Below, one piece after another: positions 11,920 to 23,930 of a stretch of DNA of 64,000 nucleotides. The translations under genes and the position numbers were made by a program. How positions within the stretch are numbered: the stretch's first letter is position 1; each line of letters begins with the position of its first letter. The notes under the pieces were generated by a model. That model searched no databases. It saw nothing but the letters and a program-made list of their open reading frames with translations, and was not told the origin of the DNA. This DNA is from Polyodon spathula (taxonomy: Eukaryota; Chordata; Actinopteri; Acipenseriformes; Polyodontidae), in assembly GCF_017654505.1 (NCBI RefSeq), contig NC_054535.1, positions 82,709,603 to 82,773,602 on the forward strand, read 5' to 3'.

Positions 11920-12358
11920 TTACCCTGGGTTTCTGCCCAACTGTAATCTGTATCCTCGGTCCACCGCTAGCATCCCCCCTGCCAACCTGGGGAATGGAGG
12001 CAGGAGCACGCGTCCTCTGAAATGTGCTCCTGCCAATCTGTTATTTTTCGCACTGCGGATCCATAATGAGGCCACCAGACCTATAGTGCCGGAGGACAAC
12101 ACAGATCTGGAGGCTCCACTGCAGAACCACAGGTGCCCTATCGGCCACAGGGGTTGCTGAATGTGTGGTGAGCTGTGGATTCCCCTGCCGACCTAAGCCC
12201 TTCCTACCTGGGCAGCGCTTGGCCAATTGTGCACCTCCCCCTGGGAGCTCCTGATCATGGTCAGCTGTGACGTAGCCTGGACTCAAACCTGCGATCCCCA
12301 GGCTATCGGGCAGATCCGCATGGGGCGCCTTAGCTGGATGCGCCACTTGGGAGCCCCT
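11920..12358 (-). mobile_element. tRNA-derived SINE
   Basis: Read on the minus strand from about 12358, it starts GGGGCTCCCAAGTGGCGCA, an A-box-like tRNA head, and has a B box GGTTTGAGTCC at 12289-12279. The tRNA-related part is followed by about 350 bases of GC-rich unrelated body. The 3' end is probably near 11880-11920, next to a poly(T) run (poly(A) on the element strand). A functional tRNA gene is excluded: the head cannot fold into an acceptor stem with the following sequence, and a long body is attached. Confidence 0.75.
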
Positions 12359-13682
12359 AATACTTAATTTTTTTAATCAACCAGTCTAGGATATTCAAAT
12401 TCTTACAAATAATACTGAAGATTAAAGGCTAAATACTGAATGTTGGCAATTCACTGACATATAGGAAACATGTTACATTACATGACTCCATTTTTACATG
12501 GCAATAAAAAAAAAAATAAGATTACAATGATTAATTTAATGAGCACAGAGCTAAAGTTATGAAACCAGTATAGTTATTAGGCAGAGACAGAAGCCCTCAT
12601 TGTTGATGTTTCACAAGTGATTAGGTCAGATGGTGGCTACCATTCAAGTGTGCTTTAGAAAATGTTATTCACTGGAAAAGCCATATGAGCTAAAAACAAC
12701 TAGTCTACAAAGGTGTCCCAGGAGAAAGGCAAGAGCAATTACAATAATACACAAGCATACAAACAAGCAGACAGTTTCACAACCCATGTATTATTGCATT
12801 CACTTCACATCACACACAATCACAAGGCTGGTTCAAGTGATCAAACAGCAATCTCTTAAAATGAGTACGTGACACTGTGGATCTGAGTTCTGTGTTAATA
12901 TATTCTAGTCCGAGGGGACAGCTAAAGCAAAAGCTTTCCCAGTATTTCTCACTGTTGAGATTTTGAAATATTTAGTGTGACTGACATTTATTCAGGAACA
13001 AACACATATAAACTCTGGAACAGACTATTTAAATAGACAGGCAGTAACAAGCCTTGCAGTGGAAATATGTTTCGTATGTTACTAACATTACTTGATAGGC
13101 ATAGGCAGGGATACTGTGTGCTTCGTTATCTTGTTACTTTGTAAGAGAAAGTTTGTTTATAGCCTAATTATTTTTGTGTGAGTGTGTGTGGGAATAAATA
13201 ACCTGAAAAAATAATTCCTTATCAGTTATAAAGGATTGCACTTGTAGACAATTAAATGTTAAAATACAGAACATCTGCAATAGAATACAAATATTAATAG
13301 TACTATATTGGATTGTATCAGAAAGATCGTACCATTTTTAACAAACTTCTTGAAGCTGTAGCTGAATTGCAGACAGTACTGAAAGGTTCAGTCAACTTAA
13401 GATATTCAAATAAGATGCTAAATGTTGGTCTAGACTAAAAAATTTCTATTTAGGATTGTGTGTTTAAAGTTATGGCTGATTTACCGAAAACATAAACCAG
13501 AAAGATCCACTAAACAGGAGTCATATACTGGTAACTAAATTCCTTGAACTAGACTAAGATCTTTCTACTAATAGTGTCATCTAAAACAGCTGTGAGTTTT
13601 ACATTATTCAACAAAGAACACTGTCTAAAATTGACTATGACACTGACAGATGATTTAAAAGCTCTGCTAACATAATAAATGG
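12359..13682. other. Intron sequence, nothing recognised
   Basis: AT-rich sequence up to the assembly gap. No ORF with recognisable domains and no repeat array. Confidence 0.5.
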
Positions 13683-14182
13683 NNNNNNNNNNNNNNNNNN
13701 NNNNNNNNNNNNNNNNNNNNNNNNNNNNNNNNNNNNNNNNNNNNNNNNNNNNNNNNNNNNNNNNNNNNNNNNNNNNNNNNNNNNNNNNNNNNNNNNNNNN
13801 NNNNNNNNNNNNNNNNNNNNNNNNNNNNNNNNNNNNNNNNNNNNNNNNNNNNNNNNNNNNNNNNNNNNNNNNNNNNNNNNNNNNNNNNNNNNNNNNNNNN
13901 NNNNNNNNNNNNNNNNNNNNNNNNNNNNNNNNNNNNNNNNNNNNNNNNNNNNNNNNNNNNNNNNNNNNNNNNNNNNNNNNNNNNNNNNNNNNNNNNNNNN
14001 NNNNNNNNNNNNNNNNNNNNNNNNNNNNNNNNNNNNNNNNNNNNNNNNNNNNNNNNNNNNNNNNNNNNNNNNNNNNNNNNNNNNNNNNNNNNNNNNNNNN
14101 NNNNNNNNNNNNNNNNNNNNNNNNNNNNNNNNNNNNNNNNNNNNNNNNNNNNNNNNNNNNNNNNNNNNNNNNNNNNNNNNNN
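13683..14182. other. Assembly gap, 500 N
   Basis: Exactly 500 N. A round number usually marks a placeholder or scaffold join, so the true missing length is unknown. Any frame read through it is meaningless. Confidence 1.
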
Positions 14183-14279
14183 GACATACACATCTACAAT
14201 GTTTTACAATTTCCACATCCTAGTCTTGTATTGAATGTATTATGCTTTGTTTTCCATTGTATTTAATGTATTACACACT

Positions 14280-14313
<34 letters not shown>

Positions 14314-14396
14314 GTATCTTGTTAAGCACTTTGTGATGGTTGTCCACTATGAAAGGCACTATATAAAATAAAGATTTGATTGATTGATTGATTAAC
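14183..14396 (+). mobile_element. LINE/SINE 3' tail fragment (L2-like)
   Basis: A 30-base T run (14281-14310) is followed by GTTAAGCACTTTGTGATGG and GGCACTATATAAAATAAAG, ending in ATTGATTGATTGATT repeats at about 14378-14395. This is the same tail family as at 9535-9598, and the tetranucleotide end is typical of L2-type tails. The 5' part is lost or hidden by the gap. Confidence 0.7.
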
Positions 14397-15332
14397 TGGT
14401 AGATAGATATGTGGATCCTTTACTAATCTCTAGAAGGTGCTGTTTATCTTGAGTAGATTTTTGAAAGAAGTCAAATATCATATTTCATCCACAGCACCCT
14501 AATGAGTATAATCTTTTTTTTATTTTTTTTATGATGCAGAAGGAAGGACTGTCAAGCAATATTGAATACATATTAATTTAGATTTTCATAAAGAACATTT
14601 CATTTCTGTGCATGCTGTGTTTCTGTGCAGGCCTTTTCTGAGAAATATGACATTCAACTTATCCGCCACAAAGTGGTATTGTCCATCATTTCATTTAAAT
14701 TAGACACTATTAAAAATACTGTAGACTGTGTAATAAGACATATAGACACGGGGAAGGGGAATATGGAAATATTGCTGGGAAGAAAATTGTTTTATTTTTA
14801 AATAACATAATAATGTAATGACTTTATGGTCAATTCTGTTTTTACCTGAAGGTTACTGTGAGCACAACAACATAAATTTATTACATATTGTTACAAAACC
14901 AAAAGCAAAATGTTAATAAAACAAGGGCCACAAAATTAGCAGCAAGCAGCTCAGAAGGTTGATTATTCCCAGTTTAAGTAACATTATGATGTATTTTCCC
15001 TTGGTAAAAATTATTTGTTTATTAGTAAGATTTTAATAACTACAGCTGTAGAGCACACATGTAAAAATGTGAGTTTGACATTCAGCTCCACCTTCATATA
15101 CTCATTCAGATACTCTCAATGACTTGTGGTAATGAAGGTCCAAACTTAGTTTCTTCACAATTTTTTAAGCTATGAACATTACCCCAGAGAAGGAATCAAT
15201 GATTATTTCTGTTGCCAAACTGTTCAATTTACTGTAGTGTACATTAAACTAGGATGTCATTACACTTTACTAAACAAGATCTAATAATGCTGCTGCAGAC
15301 CAAGCCTCCTCATGCAGCAGACAGCTATTTGA
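14397..15332. other. Intron sequence, nothing recognised
   Basis: AT-rich DNA with no convincing ORF or array. Confidence 0.5.
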
Positions 15333-15666
15333 GCAGATTGGGTCTTTGTTGACCGGTGTACCGTGGTTTAGACAAAGCTATCGTTACACATCTACCCTGC
15401 TTGTCAAATATCTTTGCTGCTGCTGATCGCTATGGCACTTCTGCTACCATATGTTGGTCTGACAAATGTTTTAACATGAAACGAGACTTGAAAGCAGAGT
15501 ACATTTGTAATATGTTGGGGTACCAAATAATAGCTTCACCTAAACCGGGGTACACTTTGATATATCAACATGTGCATTTAAACCGGAATATACACTTTGA
15601 TGTATCAACATATATACAACAGAGTACATTTCAATAGTACCCCGGTCAACAAAGACCCAATCTGCA
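15333..15666. mobile_element. Short non-autonomous DNA transposon (hAT-like MITE)
   Basis: The left end GCAGATTGGGTCTTTGTTGA is the reverse complement of the right end TCAACAAAGACCCAATCTGC; about 25 bases pair before diverging. The flanks carry CTATTTGA (15325-15332) and CTATTTAA (15667-15674), a 7/8 matching 8-bp duplication as expected of hAT transposition. The body is 334 bp and has no transposase. A short internal duplication around ACACTTTGAT(A/G)TATCAACAT is visible at about 15554-15612. Confidence 0.75.
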
Positions 15667-15827
15667 CTATTTAAGTCAACAGCAACACTAACAAGACTAG
15701 CTTTATTAAACTGATTAATATTTTTCGCAGCATTTATTTACGAACATTATTCTAATTTACACAACAAAGTGTTTTAAATCTGACACATAAATACAGTGTG
15801 CTATTTAACAGATTCAAGCTGTGGTCT

Positions 15828-16404
15828 TGTCACAAAGACGGCTGCAGTGGGTGACGTCAGACCAGAAACAGAAAATAAAATGGTTTCGCTCAGCATTTAA
15901 TAAATGAACAGAACAGCCAGAAAATAACCGGTTGTAACAAACAAAAACACAGGACACGGCACCGGTAGCCAAAATAAACAGACAAACAAAACAGACTATA
16001 CAGACAAAACACGGTGAGCAGATATTTAACTATTATTATTATTATTACAATTATTATTACCTCCGTCTCCAATCCCTGTTCTCCACTCACCGAACACACA
16101 ACCCAGAGTATGTGAAAACATGCTGCTTTTATGCAGCTGACTGAGACTCGACTGCTAATCAATCATTCAATGGGAGTCGCGGTACAACTGCGTGTGAATT
16201 AATAAAGTGCAATTCCCCGTGTTCACATATTATTACTTTTTACTTGCATGTGAAGTGCTGTGCAATCCTCATTCCTAAATACAAATATACATTTTAAACA
16301 CTTTACACAGACCCGTTTATATCCTGTGTACCAATGACTATACACCAACATTAAAAACACAACACATAACACAAAATACACAAAAGGGCGGGCACTTTGC
16401 CACA
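15828..16404 (-). mobile_element. Solo LTR (577 bp) with 5-bp target duplication
   Basis: The ends TGTCACAAAG and CTTTGCCACA are inverted and obey TG...CA. A perfect duplication GGTCT lies at 15823-15827 and 16405-16409. A minus-strand ATTAAA about 70 bases from the left end and a minus-strand TATA-like CATAAAAG near 16130 favour minus orientation. No internal gag/pol sequence is present, so it is the product of LTR-LTR recombination. Confidence 0.85.
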
Positions 16405-16409
16405 GGTCT

Positions 16410-17390
16410 CCATAAATTATGCATACAAAAAAGTACTGCTGCCAGTAATGGCTTTTCTACAGTACATGCATTGCTTTTTTTCCATTTTCTTTTTTAATCG
16501 GTCAGTTTGGTGTGTTTGATCTCCAAACACTTTTAAACTTGATCAAAAATGTGTTCTTAAGCCATCTAATAGGTTTGTTCCAGTACTCTAGAAGATTAGC
16601 GTGTGCTTGATAGGAAACTAGGTTTGGAATTTTGCAATTTATGACTTTAACTGAAGATTTCATTTATATTTATATTTATATTCCAATTATGACAATTGGT
16701 AATGGAAACATTGCAGCAGTAGGTGCAAATCTAGGATTATTTTCCATTAACTTAATTAGTTTCAAAACAGGATCAAATCTGCTGGCATCTACAATGTACT
16801 GCCAGAAAAGAAAAATGAAATAGTATGGTAATAAATGCTATGACAGTAGTTACTGTGCTTTCAAAAGGCGCTGATGGCTGTTTTGCCCTTATAATCTGAA
16901 CTGTGCAGACACTGCGCAGTGCAAAATACCGTGAATAGGGAATAAAACTGTTCAAGGAAAAACTGGGAGGCACTCTTATTAAATCCACTTGTCTGTTGCC
17001 TTGTGAGAAATGTGTGACCCAGTATCAATCTAGCAAATTAATTAAATTAATTTTATTCTGGAAGCCTTTTAAGGTTGCACCACTTTTAAATGCCCTGTAG
17101 TTTGGGTGATCAGTAGGGCATAACTGAATTCACAGGCTCTCACTCCTCTTCTTCAAATAAGCTATATATCCAGATACTTGAGTGGGTACATGTGGTGTTT
17201 GCAAAACCTGATAACTACCGCACATGTTAAAGCAGTAGGCCAATGACTTGGTTAGGATTAAAACAATTAAATTTTTTGTGCCTTTGCTTTTGTACTTTTC
17301 TCAAATGAGCATGACAGAGTACTACAGAACATTTTATTGGTAACTGTATGGCACCTCACCACATGTACAAGCTTGCCTGTTTATTTATGA
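16410..17390. other. Intron sequence, nothing recognised
   Basis: No gene or strong repeat. A short TTTATA run lies at about 16660-16682. Confidence 0.5.
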
Positions 17391-17540
17391 TACTGTGGCG
17401 AACCTCGGTTCCCGCAAGCAGGAGCTTCTCACAGGTGGAGGTTGGATGTGAACCTGGGACCTCCCGCTCTGAAGCACAGCGCCGATACTGCTGTACAAAA
17501 GAGCCGGGCTCCCTTGCAGGAGCAGATATTGGGCTTATGT
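17391..17540 (-). mobile_element. tRNA-derived SINE head
   Basis: The reverse strand reads GGAGCCCGGCTCTTTTGTA, then CGGGAGGTCCCAGGTTCACATCC, split here by its B box GGTTCACATCC at 17454-17444. The layout (A-box region about 55 bases upstream of the B box) is tRNA-like, but the stem ends do not pair. It belongs to a different family from the SINE at 11920-12358. The 3' boundary is uncertain. Confidence 0.6.
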
Positions 17541-18731
17541 CTTCATGTTTAGATTGCGTCACCTACCAGCCCTGACCCTTACCCCCGTGCATGCTACACT
17601 ATCCTCTGTCAGCCTCAAGTCCGCCCTCGAGCTTGCTCACCAGTTCTACATCCTGTTAGAAAACTGACTTTCTTTTTTTTTAATGCAAGACTGTGAAAGA
17701 GAGAGTATATCTGTATATTTGTTTTAAGTACTTGCCCAATGGACTACTGAGACACAGATATCAACTAGTCCTCATCAGATTTAAATCACCTCGGGCGAGC
17801 TGGAGTTTCTAACCCTGCACTTAATATCAGTGTGAATGTAAATTCCTTCTGCTGTGGGACTTGTAATAGTCTTGCTGAAAGCTACTTTGTATTTTTTTGA
17901 CGACTGCTCTTTTATTTAGTTTTCAGATCAGATTCTGTATTTTTTTTATTTTTTTGCTCCAAGCATCCACAATGAAGCAGTGATTTAATGTATGGAAATA
18001 AAGAGGACATGTGTGATACAGGATCAAAATGAAAGAGATTAGATTAACTAAAATAGAAAAGGGAAAACATGTCACCCTACAAATCACTGCATTCTTCATG
18101 TGCCTTTGATAACCGGAAAATATTGCAATTCTGATAATTGTTATGCAAAGCATTGGGTGCTAGTCAATAATTCTTGTTTCAGAATTATTAGCTGGTTTTC
18201 TTTTTGAGACTAAAACAAACGACAACAAAAGACCTTCTACAGTGTATGACAGCAATTTTTATTGCTTATGTGAATAGCACACCATGGAGGTGCAAACAGA
18301 TACTGAATGGCATCAATATTAAAAAAAGAAAACAAAAAAACAACAATATTGTGATAAAGCCTAAGTGCAAACAGCGATCCAATAAAGTGTATGCTTCAGT
18401 GTTATACAAGTCAGTATTCACCAAGGTGCTATTCCCCTCAGTTCTTCATGTTTGTACTGATGTTTTATCTCATAATTACACTAATGTAGGTTCATTTAAG
18501 GGCATTCAAAACTTTGAACTTTGAGTGTTTCTCTGTTACTTTTTTACTTTTAAAGTTGTGTTGTTGTTTTTTCTGTTAATGGAGTATATAGTTAATGTTC
18601 CCTACATATTCTCAGCATGCTGGTTAAACACATTCCCCTTTTAAGCCTTTGAACACCTCAGAAGAAGACTAAATGCAACAGTAAACAATTTCATAATAAC
18701 TTCATACAATGCAGCTGTCTTCTTTGTGAAG

Positions 18732-18774
<43 letters not shown>

Positions 18775-19137
18775 TTAAAATGAAAACAAGTTGGCCATAA
18801 TGTACTTTTTAGTGTTCATAACAATACTACAAGTGACACCTACTTTAAATAGGAAAAGTGTCTGAATTTGTTTTCAGGGCAATATTACCATTAATGGACT
18901 GCAGTCATAAATCTGTCCACAAGACCTTATTATTCCTTTAAGCATTTTAAGACTCAAATGGAGAAACAAACAGCCTATTCTCTCATCGCTTAATGGAAAA
19001 TTGCCTGTAGAGTCCAGTTCACTCAACCAAACAAACAAAAAAAAAAAAACCCCAAAACCAGGAAGTCTGTGTTTTTAATGGCAGTGGCCTGAACGAGAAT
19101 TTAAATAAAAAACTTTTATTTTTCATTTTTCAATTAT
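17541..19137. other. Intron sequence with a long poly(A) run
   Basis: A run of about 37 A at 18735-18771 may be the tail of an unrecognised retroposon. Otherwise nothing. Confidence 0.5.
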
Positions 19138-20250
19138 GATTCCCTTTCAATTTGAAAATGACCACCAACACCATACTTTTAGGATATGCCTTCTTGTCAG
19201 GTATTTATTGAGCATTTTATATCAAAGCTGCTGATAGGCCCCTCCGAGGAGTGACGTCTTTGGTCCCGCCTACCGAGGTAATAAAGCCTCAGACCCACCC
19301 GTCGCACAACACCAGCTGCAATACTGGCACAACTACACCTCAGACTCCCAGGTGCTCACCACTGCACACATCAGTTACGGCAGGACCTCCTCTCTTTTGA
19401 GGGATCACGGTCACATCCATGAACGACCCTTTCCAGGTCTTTGCTCTCAGACAAGAAGTAGAAATACTGCTTGTCAAACAAGCCACCTGTCTCGTAAAAC
19501 ACATTTCTCAAAGACAGGGGTTCTAATCGAGATACTTCTTGGTGCCAAAAAAAGACGGCAGCCTTTGCCCCATCCTAGACCTGAGACACCTTAACGAGTT
19601 CTTGAGGGAGAGGAGGTTCCTGATGGTCACACATCACCACATCCTCCAGTCTGTCCAGCAGGGTTACTGGTTTACAACAGCGGCCCTGAAGGACACATAT
19701 TTTCACATTCCTATCCATCCAGCACACAGGAAATTACGCTTCGCCTTTCAGGGCAGCGCCTTTGAGTTTTCCGTGATGCCATTCGGCTTCTCCTTAGCTC
19801 CCTGCACATTTTGGATGCCATGCTAGCTCCTGTGTGGCTGCAAGGAATCAGGGTGATGAATTACCTGGATGACTGATCTGTTCCCAGTCCCAGGAAGGAG
19901 CAGTGCCCCACAAAGAGATTGTGACACAGCATCTATTGAGGCTGGGTCTCACCGTCACCAATGCAAACAGCCAATTAATACTGGTGCAAAGTACAGTCTA
20001 CTTGGGTCTCCAGCTGGATTCCCTTATGATGTGAGCCTACCTGTCAGACGACAGAGTAGCTGCCATTTGCAATTGTTGGGCCCTGTTTCAACAAGGATGT
20101 GACAATTTATTGCCTCAGTAGGCGGGAGCGAAGACGTCACTCCACGGAGGGATCAATCAGCAGCTTTGATATAAAATGCTCAGTGCATACCTCACAAGCA
20201 GGCATATCCAAAAGTATGGTGTTGCTGGTCATCTTCTCTTTCAGGGAACC
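19138..20250 (+). mobile_element. DIRS-like retrotransposon, internally deleted
   Basis: Left (19138-19284) and right (20105-20250) ends are inverted copies of about 145 bases; for example ATTTTATATCAAAGCTGCTGAT on the left matches its inverse near 20155-20180. Between them lies a DIRS-type reverse transcriptase fragment. Inverted termini plus this RT class fit DIRS1-group elements, which integrate with a tyrosine recombinase. At about 1.1 kb it lacks most of gag, RNase H, methyltransferase-like and recombinase regions of a typical element of several kb. It cannot be autonomous. Confidence 0.8.
19539..19875 (+). pseudogene. DIRS-type reverse transcriptase fragment
   Basis: The frame at 19539-19826 carries VPKKDGSLCPILDLRHLNEF, then YFHIPIHPAHRKLRFAFQG and VMPFGFSLAPCTF, motifs characteristic of DIRS RTs. 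A frame change near 19820 leads to the active-site YLDD at 19862-19873, directly followed by TGA where the family usually has Trp. Upstream, 19352-19560 in other frames holds degraded N-terminal sequence. The downstream RT and RNase H parts are largely lost before the right inverted repeat. Confidence 0.8.
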
Positions 20251-22119
20251 GGGGTTACAGCTGTAACTTATCGTTTTGTGTTGTGGTTGGATTAGATTCC
20301 TTTCAGCCTTTAACTCTCACACATTGTTTTGTTTGAAGTGGTCTATTGACTAAACCTTTCTGGAAACTGATCCGAAATGAAGTCACCAAATCCCTTGACC
20401 TTTATTCCTCAGTAACTTTTTCATTCACAAGTGACTGCAAGCAGAACTCCTGCAGACCCTCTCTGACCTCAGTGTTTGTAAAGTAGCACAACTCCAATAA
20501 GATCAATCACGTGTCTGTCTGGACCAACTTAACATGCTCATGCTGGGACTCCTGATTGAATCTCCTACTTTCTGTACAAGTATGAGCAAGCACTGATCAA
20601 GCAAGCACCGTAAATATTTCACTCTCATTCTGCATTGGTTACTAAACCACACCCAGAAAGAATACTTGATACTGGAGGAGCAATTTGCTGTTGCGTCTAC
20701 TTAAACTTGTTGCTTAAAAAAAAAAAAAAAAAAAAAAAGGTAGTGCAAATTGATTGAGATATTTGCAATGGTTACTTTTAACCTTAGTTTGTAGCAACTG
20801 GTTTGCTCATTACATTTTTTTTTTTTTTACATCAGAGATTGAGGTACAAAATATTTTATTAGATCAATTTTTTTGGGAGGGAGGGATTATTAGGATTTGG
20901 GTTCCTTATCCATGTTTATGCACATGGTTCCTGGACCTGAGCACGGCATGGTTTTGAATGTGATCGTTTCATTCGTGGTGTTCCGTACACTATGACTAGA
21001 AGTGAAGTATGACTACATCTAAACCTGAATATCTGTTTTGAACACGGTTTGGCTGTAGTGTGCTGAAAAAATGTAGGACTGTGATGCCATAAACCGAGCA
21101 TTTTCTGGAAATGGGGAGCCATGATACAATATGGCCAAATCTAATCATATTAATAGTTTATATATCTAATAATTACATATATGGGATGGGCCCACAAAGC
21201 CTTGGTTGTAACAGATGATTTAGTTAAAAGAAATAGAGCAAATTTCTCACAGTTAGAAAATAACAAAACTAGTTATTTCTGATTATATTTAATACACATT
21301 TTGAAGAACGATACCACTCTCAAAAGCTCGAGAAAACATTTGACAAACAGTAATTGAAAACACATCAGTAAAGGGAAACAGACATGAAAGCAATGTTCAA
21401 TAGAACAGACATTGATGGTTTTATAGAAAGGATAAAGATAAAGCAGTACATGGTCTCATAAACTACTGGTAGTCAACTTGGGAATGGTTTTATTCTATTT
21501 ACTGTGAAAGTAGACACTTTACCGCATCTCTAGGCTTAACAGAAAAGGTCAACTCACAGTTGTATGTTACAAGTAAGCGTTACAGTCTGCTGTGTGATTA
21601 AATGTCTATGAATGCTGGTAGAATTTTAAGCATTTCCTCTTGGAAAACAAAGATGAATGCACAGTAGTAGGGCTTCTTTCTGTGTAGACTTGACTTGCAA
21701 GGGCCATCAGTGTTAAACATATAAAACACACTTTTGTAGGTCTTCAAGTCCACCAACCACCAGTAATTCAGAAGCTCAAATAAACTATGATATTATAATA
21801 TTAAACAGTTGACCTTATCATTTTTTTTTTTAAGGTTAACTTAGATGTCACACTAGAATATGTTTAATCCCAAATCTGATTGCAAAAAGGCAGTATAAAA
21901 TGACAAAAAAATGTCAGTATCTGAAAAGTGATCTCTTGAATTCAGAGTTTAAACTGGCCTGGACTCATAAGAGATTTATTCAACATGGCAACAGAACAAA
22001 TTACACCTTATAGTAGGAGTCAAAAGTATTAGTGATACACTGGAACTAGTTTTGTTAGAGAGGGAAGCAGAATGTCGTTTTATTTAGTTTTGTCTTTATT
22101 TATTTTTGGTACTGTATGC

Positions 22120-22159
<40 letters not shown>

Positions 22160-22485
22160 TTTGAACATGTACTTAACGAAGCTTCATAGGAAATAAGCGT
22201 TGATCCTTTTTATGCAGAAATCCTTGAATCATTCCATTGACAAATCTTTTTATTATATATACTTTAACTTCGAAGAGTAAATTATTAATTCTTGTACTTG
22301 TGTAGACCGTTCGTTCATGCCCGATATAACAACGCGCCACAAACATGCCAACAAACCACCACCCAGTTTACATTCACAATAGCCCATTCTTAAGACCCTG
22401 AATGCATCTCGTGGCATACACCCAGTACGCCAACCACCCCAACGGTGTTGGTAACCACAGTGCGGGGCCCGCGCGCTACAAAGTT
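20251..22485. other. Intron sequence with poly(A) runs
   Basis: A-runs at about 20717-20738 and 22121-22155 are probably old retroposon tails. No ORF with recognisable domains. 22390-22485 turns GC-rich towards the minisatellite. Confidence 0.5.
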
Positions 22486-23930
22486 GCGCGGTGTTGCGCT
22501 GTAACGGGGCTCGCGGTGGTGGTAGCACTGTAAAGGGTCCAGCGGTGGTGGGGTTGCACTGTACTGGGTCACGCGGTGGTGGGGTTGCGCTGTACTGGGT
22601 CACGCGGTGGTGGGGTTGCGCTGTACTGGGTCACGCGGTGGTGGGGTTGCGCTGTACTGGGTCACGCGGTGGTGGGGTTGCGCTGTACTGGGTCACGCGG
22701 TGGTGGGGTTGCGCTGTACTGGGTCACGCGGTGGTGGGGTTGCGCTGTACTGGGTCACGCGGCGGTGGGGTTGCGCTGTACTGGGTCAACGGTGGTGGGG
22801 TTGCGCTGTACTGGGTCACGCGGCGGTGGGGTTGCGCTGTACTGGGTCACGCGGCGGTGGGGTTGCGCTGTACTGGGTCACCCGGCGGTGGGGTTGCGCT
22901 GTACTGCGTCACCCGGCGGTGGGGTTGCGCTGTACTGCGTCACCCGGCGGTGGGGTTGCGCTGTACTGCGTCACCCGGCGGTGGGGTTGCGCTGTACTGC
23001 GTCACCCGGCGGTGGGGTTGCGCTGTACTGCGTCACGCGGTGGTGGGGTTGCGCTGTACTGGGTCACGCGGTGGTGGGGTTGCGCTGTACTGGGTCAACG
23101 GTGGTGGGGTTGCGCTGTACTGGGTCACGCGGTGGTGGGGTTGCGCTGTACTGGGTCACGCGGTGGTGGGGTTGCGCTGTACTGGGTCACGCGGTGGTGG
23201 GGTTGCGCTGTACTGGGTCACGCGGTGGTGGGGTTGCGCTGTACTGGGTCACGCGGTGGTGGGGTTGCGCTGTACTGGGTCACGCGGTGGTGGGGTTGCG
23301 CTGTACTGGGTCACGCGGTGGTGGGGTTGCGCTGTACTGGGTCACGCGGTGGTGGGGTTGCGCTGTACTGGGTCACGCGGTGGTGGGGTTGCGCTGTACT
23401 GGGTCACCCGGTGGTGGGGTTGCGCTGTACTGGGTCACGCGGCGGTGGGGTTGCGCTGTACTGGGTCACGCGGCGGTGGGGTTGCGCTGTACTGGGTCAC
23501 GCGGTGGTGGGGTTGCGCTGTACTGGGTCACGCGGTGGTGGGGTTGCGCTGTACTGGGTCACGCGGTGGTGGGGTTGCGCTGTACTGGGTCACGCGGTGG
23601 TGGGGTTGCGCTGTACTGGGTCACGCGGTGGTGGGGTTGCGCTGTACTGGGTCACGCGGTGGTGGGGTTGCGCTGTACTGGGTCACGCGGCGGTGGGATT
23701 GCGCTGTACTGGGTCACGCGGTGGTGGAGTTGCGCTGTACTGGGTCACGCGGTGGTGGGGTTGCGCTGTACTGCGTCACCCGGTGGTGGGGTTGCGCTGT
23801 ACTGGGTCACGTGGTGGTGGGGTTGCGCTGTACTGGGTCACGCGGTGGTGGGGTTGCGCTGTACTGGGTCACGCGGTGGTGGAGTTGCGCTGTACTGGAT
23901 CACACGGCGATGGACATGCGATGGTGGGTT
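22486..23930. repeat. 31-bp GC-rich minisatellite, about 45 units
   Basis: Tandem units of GGGTTGCGCTGTACTGGG plus TCACGCGGTGGTG (31 bp), with degenerate units at both ends. Variants come in blocks: five or six successive TGCGTCACCCGG units at about 22900-23040, and two 30-bp units with TCAACGG (22786, 23095) exactly ten units apart. Since 31 is not divisible by 3, each frame cycles through the same 31-residue peptide every three units, and all three plus-strand frames stay open for over 440 codons. These are artefacts of a stop-free unit. G-rich on the plus strand (GGTGGTGGGG) and rich in CpG. Confidence 0.97.

Noticed and set aside
12279..12357. A genuine tRNA gene on the minus strand
   Set aside because: A-box and B-box-like motifs exist, but the acceptor stem does not close and a long SINE body follows. 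The same reasoning applies at 17444-17520 and 38028-38038.
13549..14266. Open frames across the N run
   Set aside because: They consist of unknown bases; the gap is an assembly placeholder.
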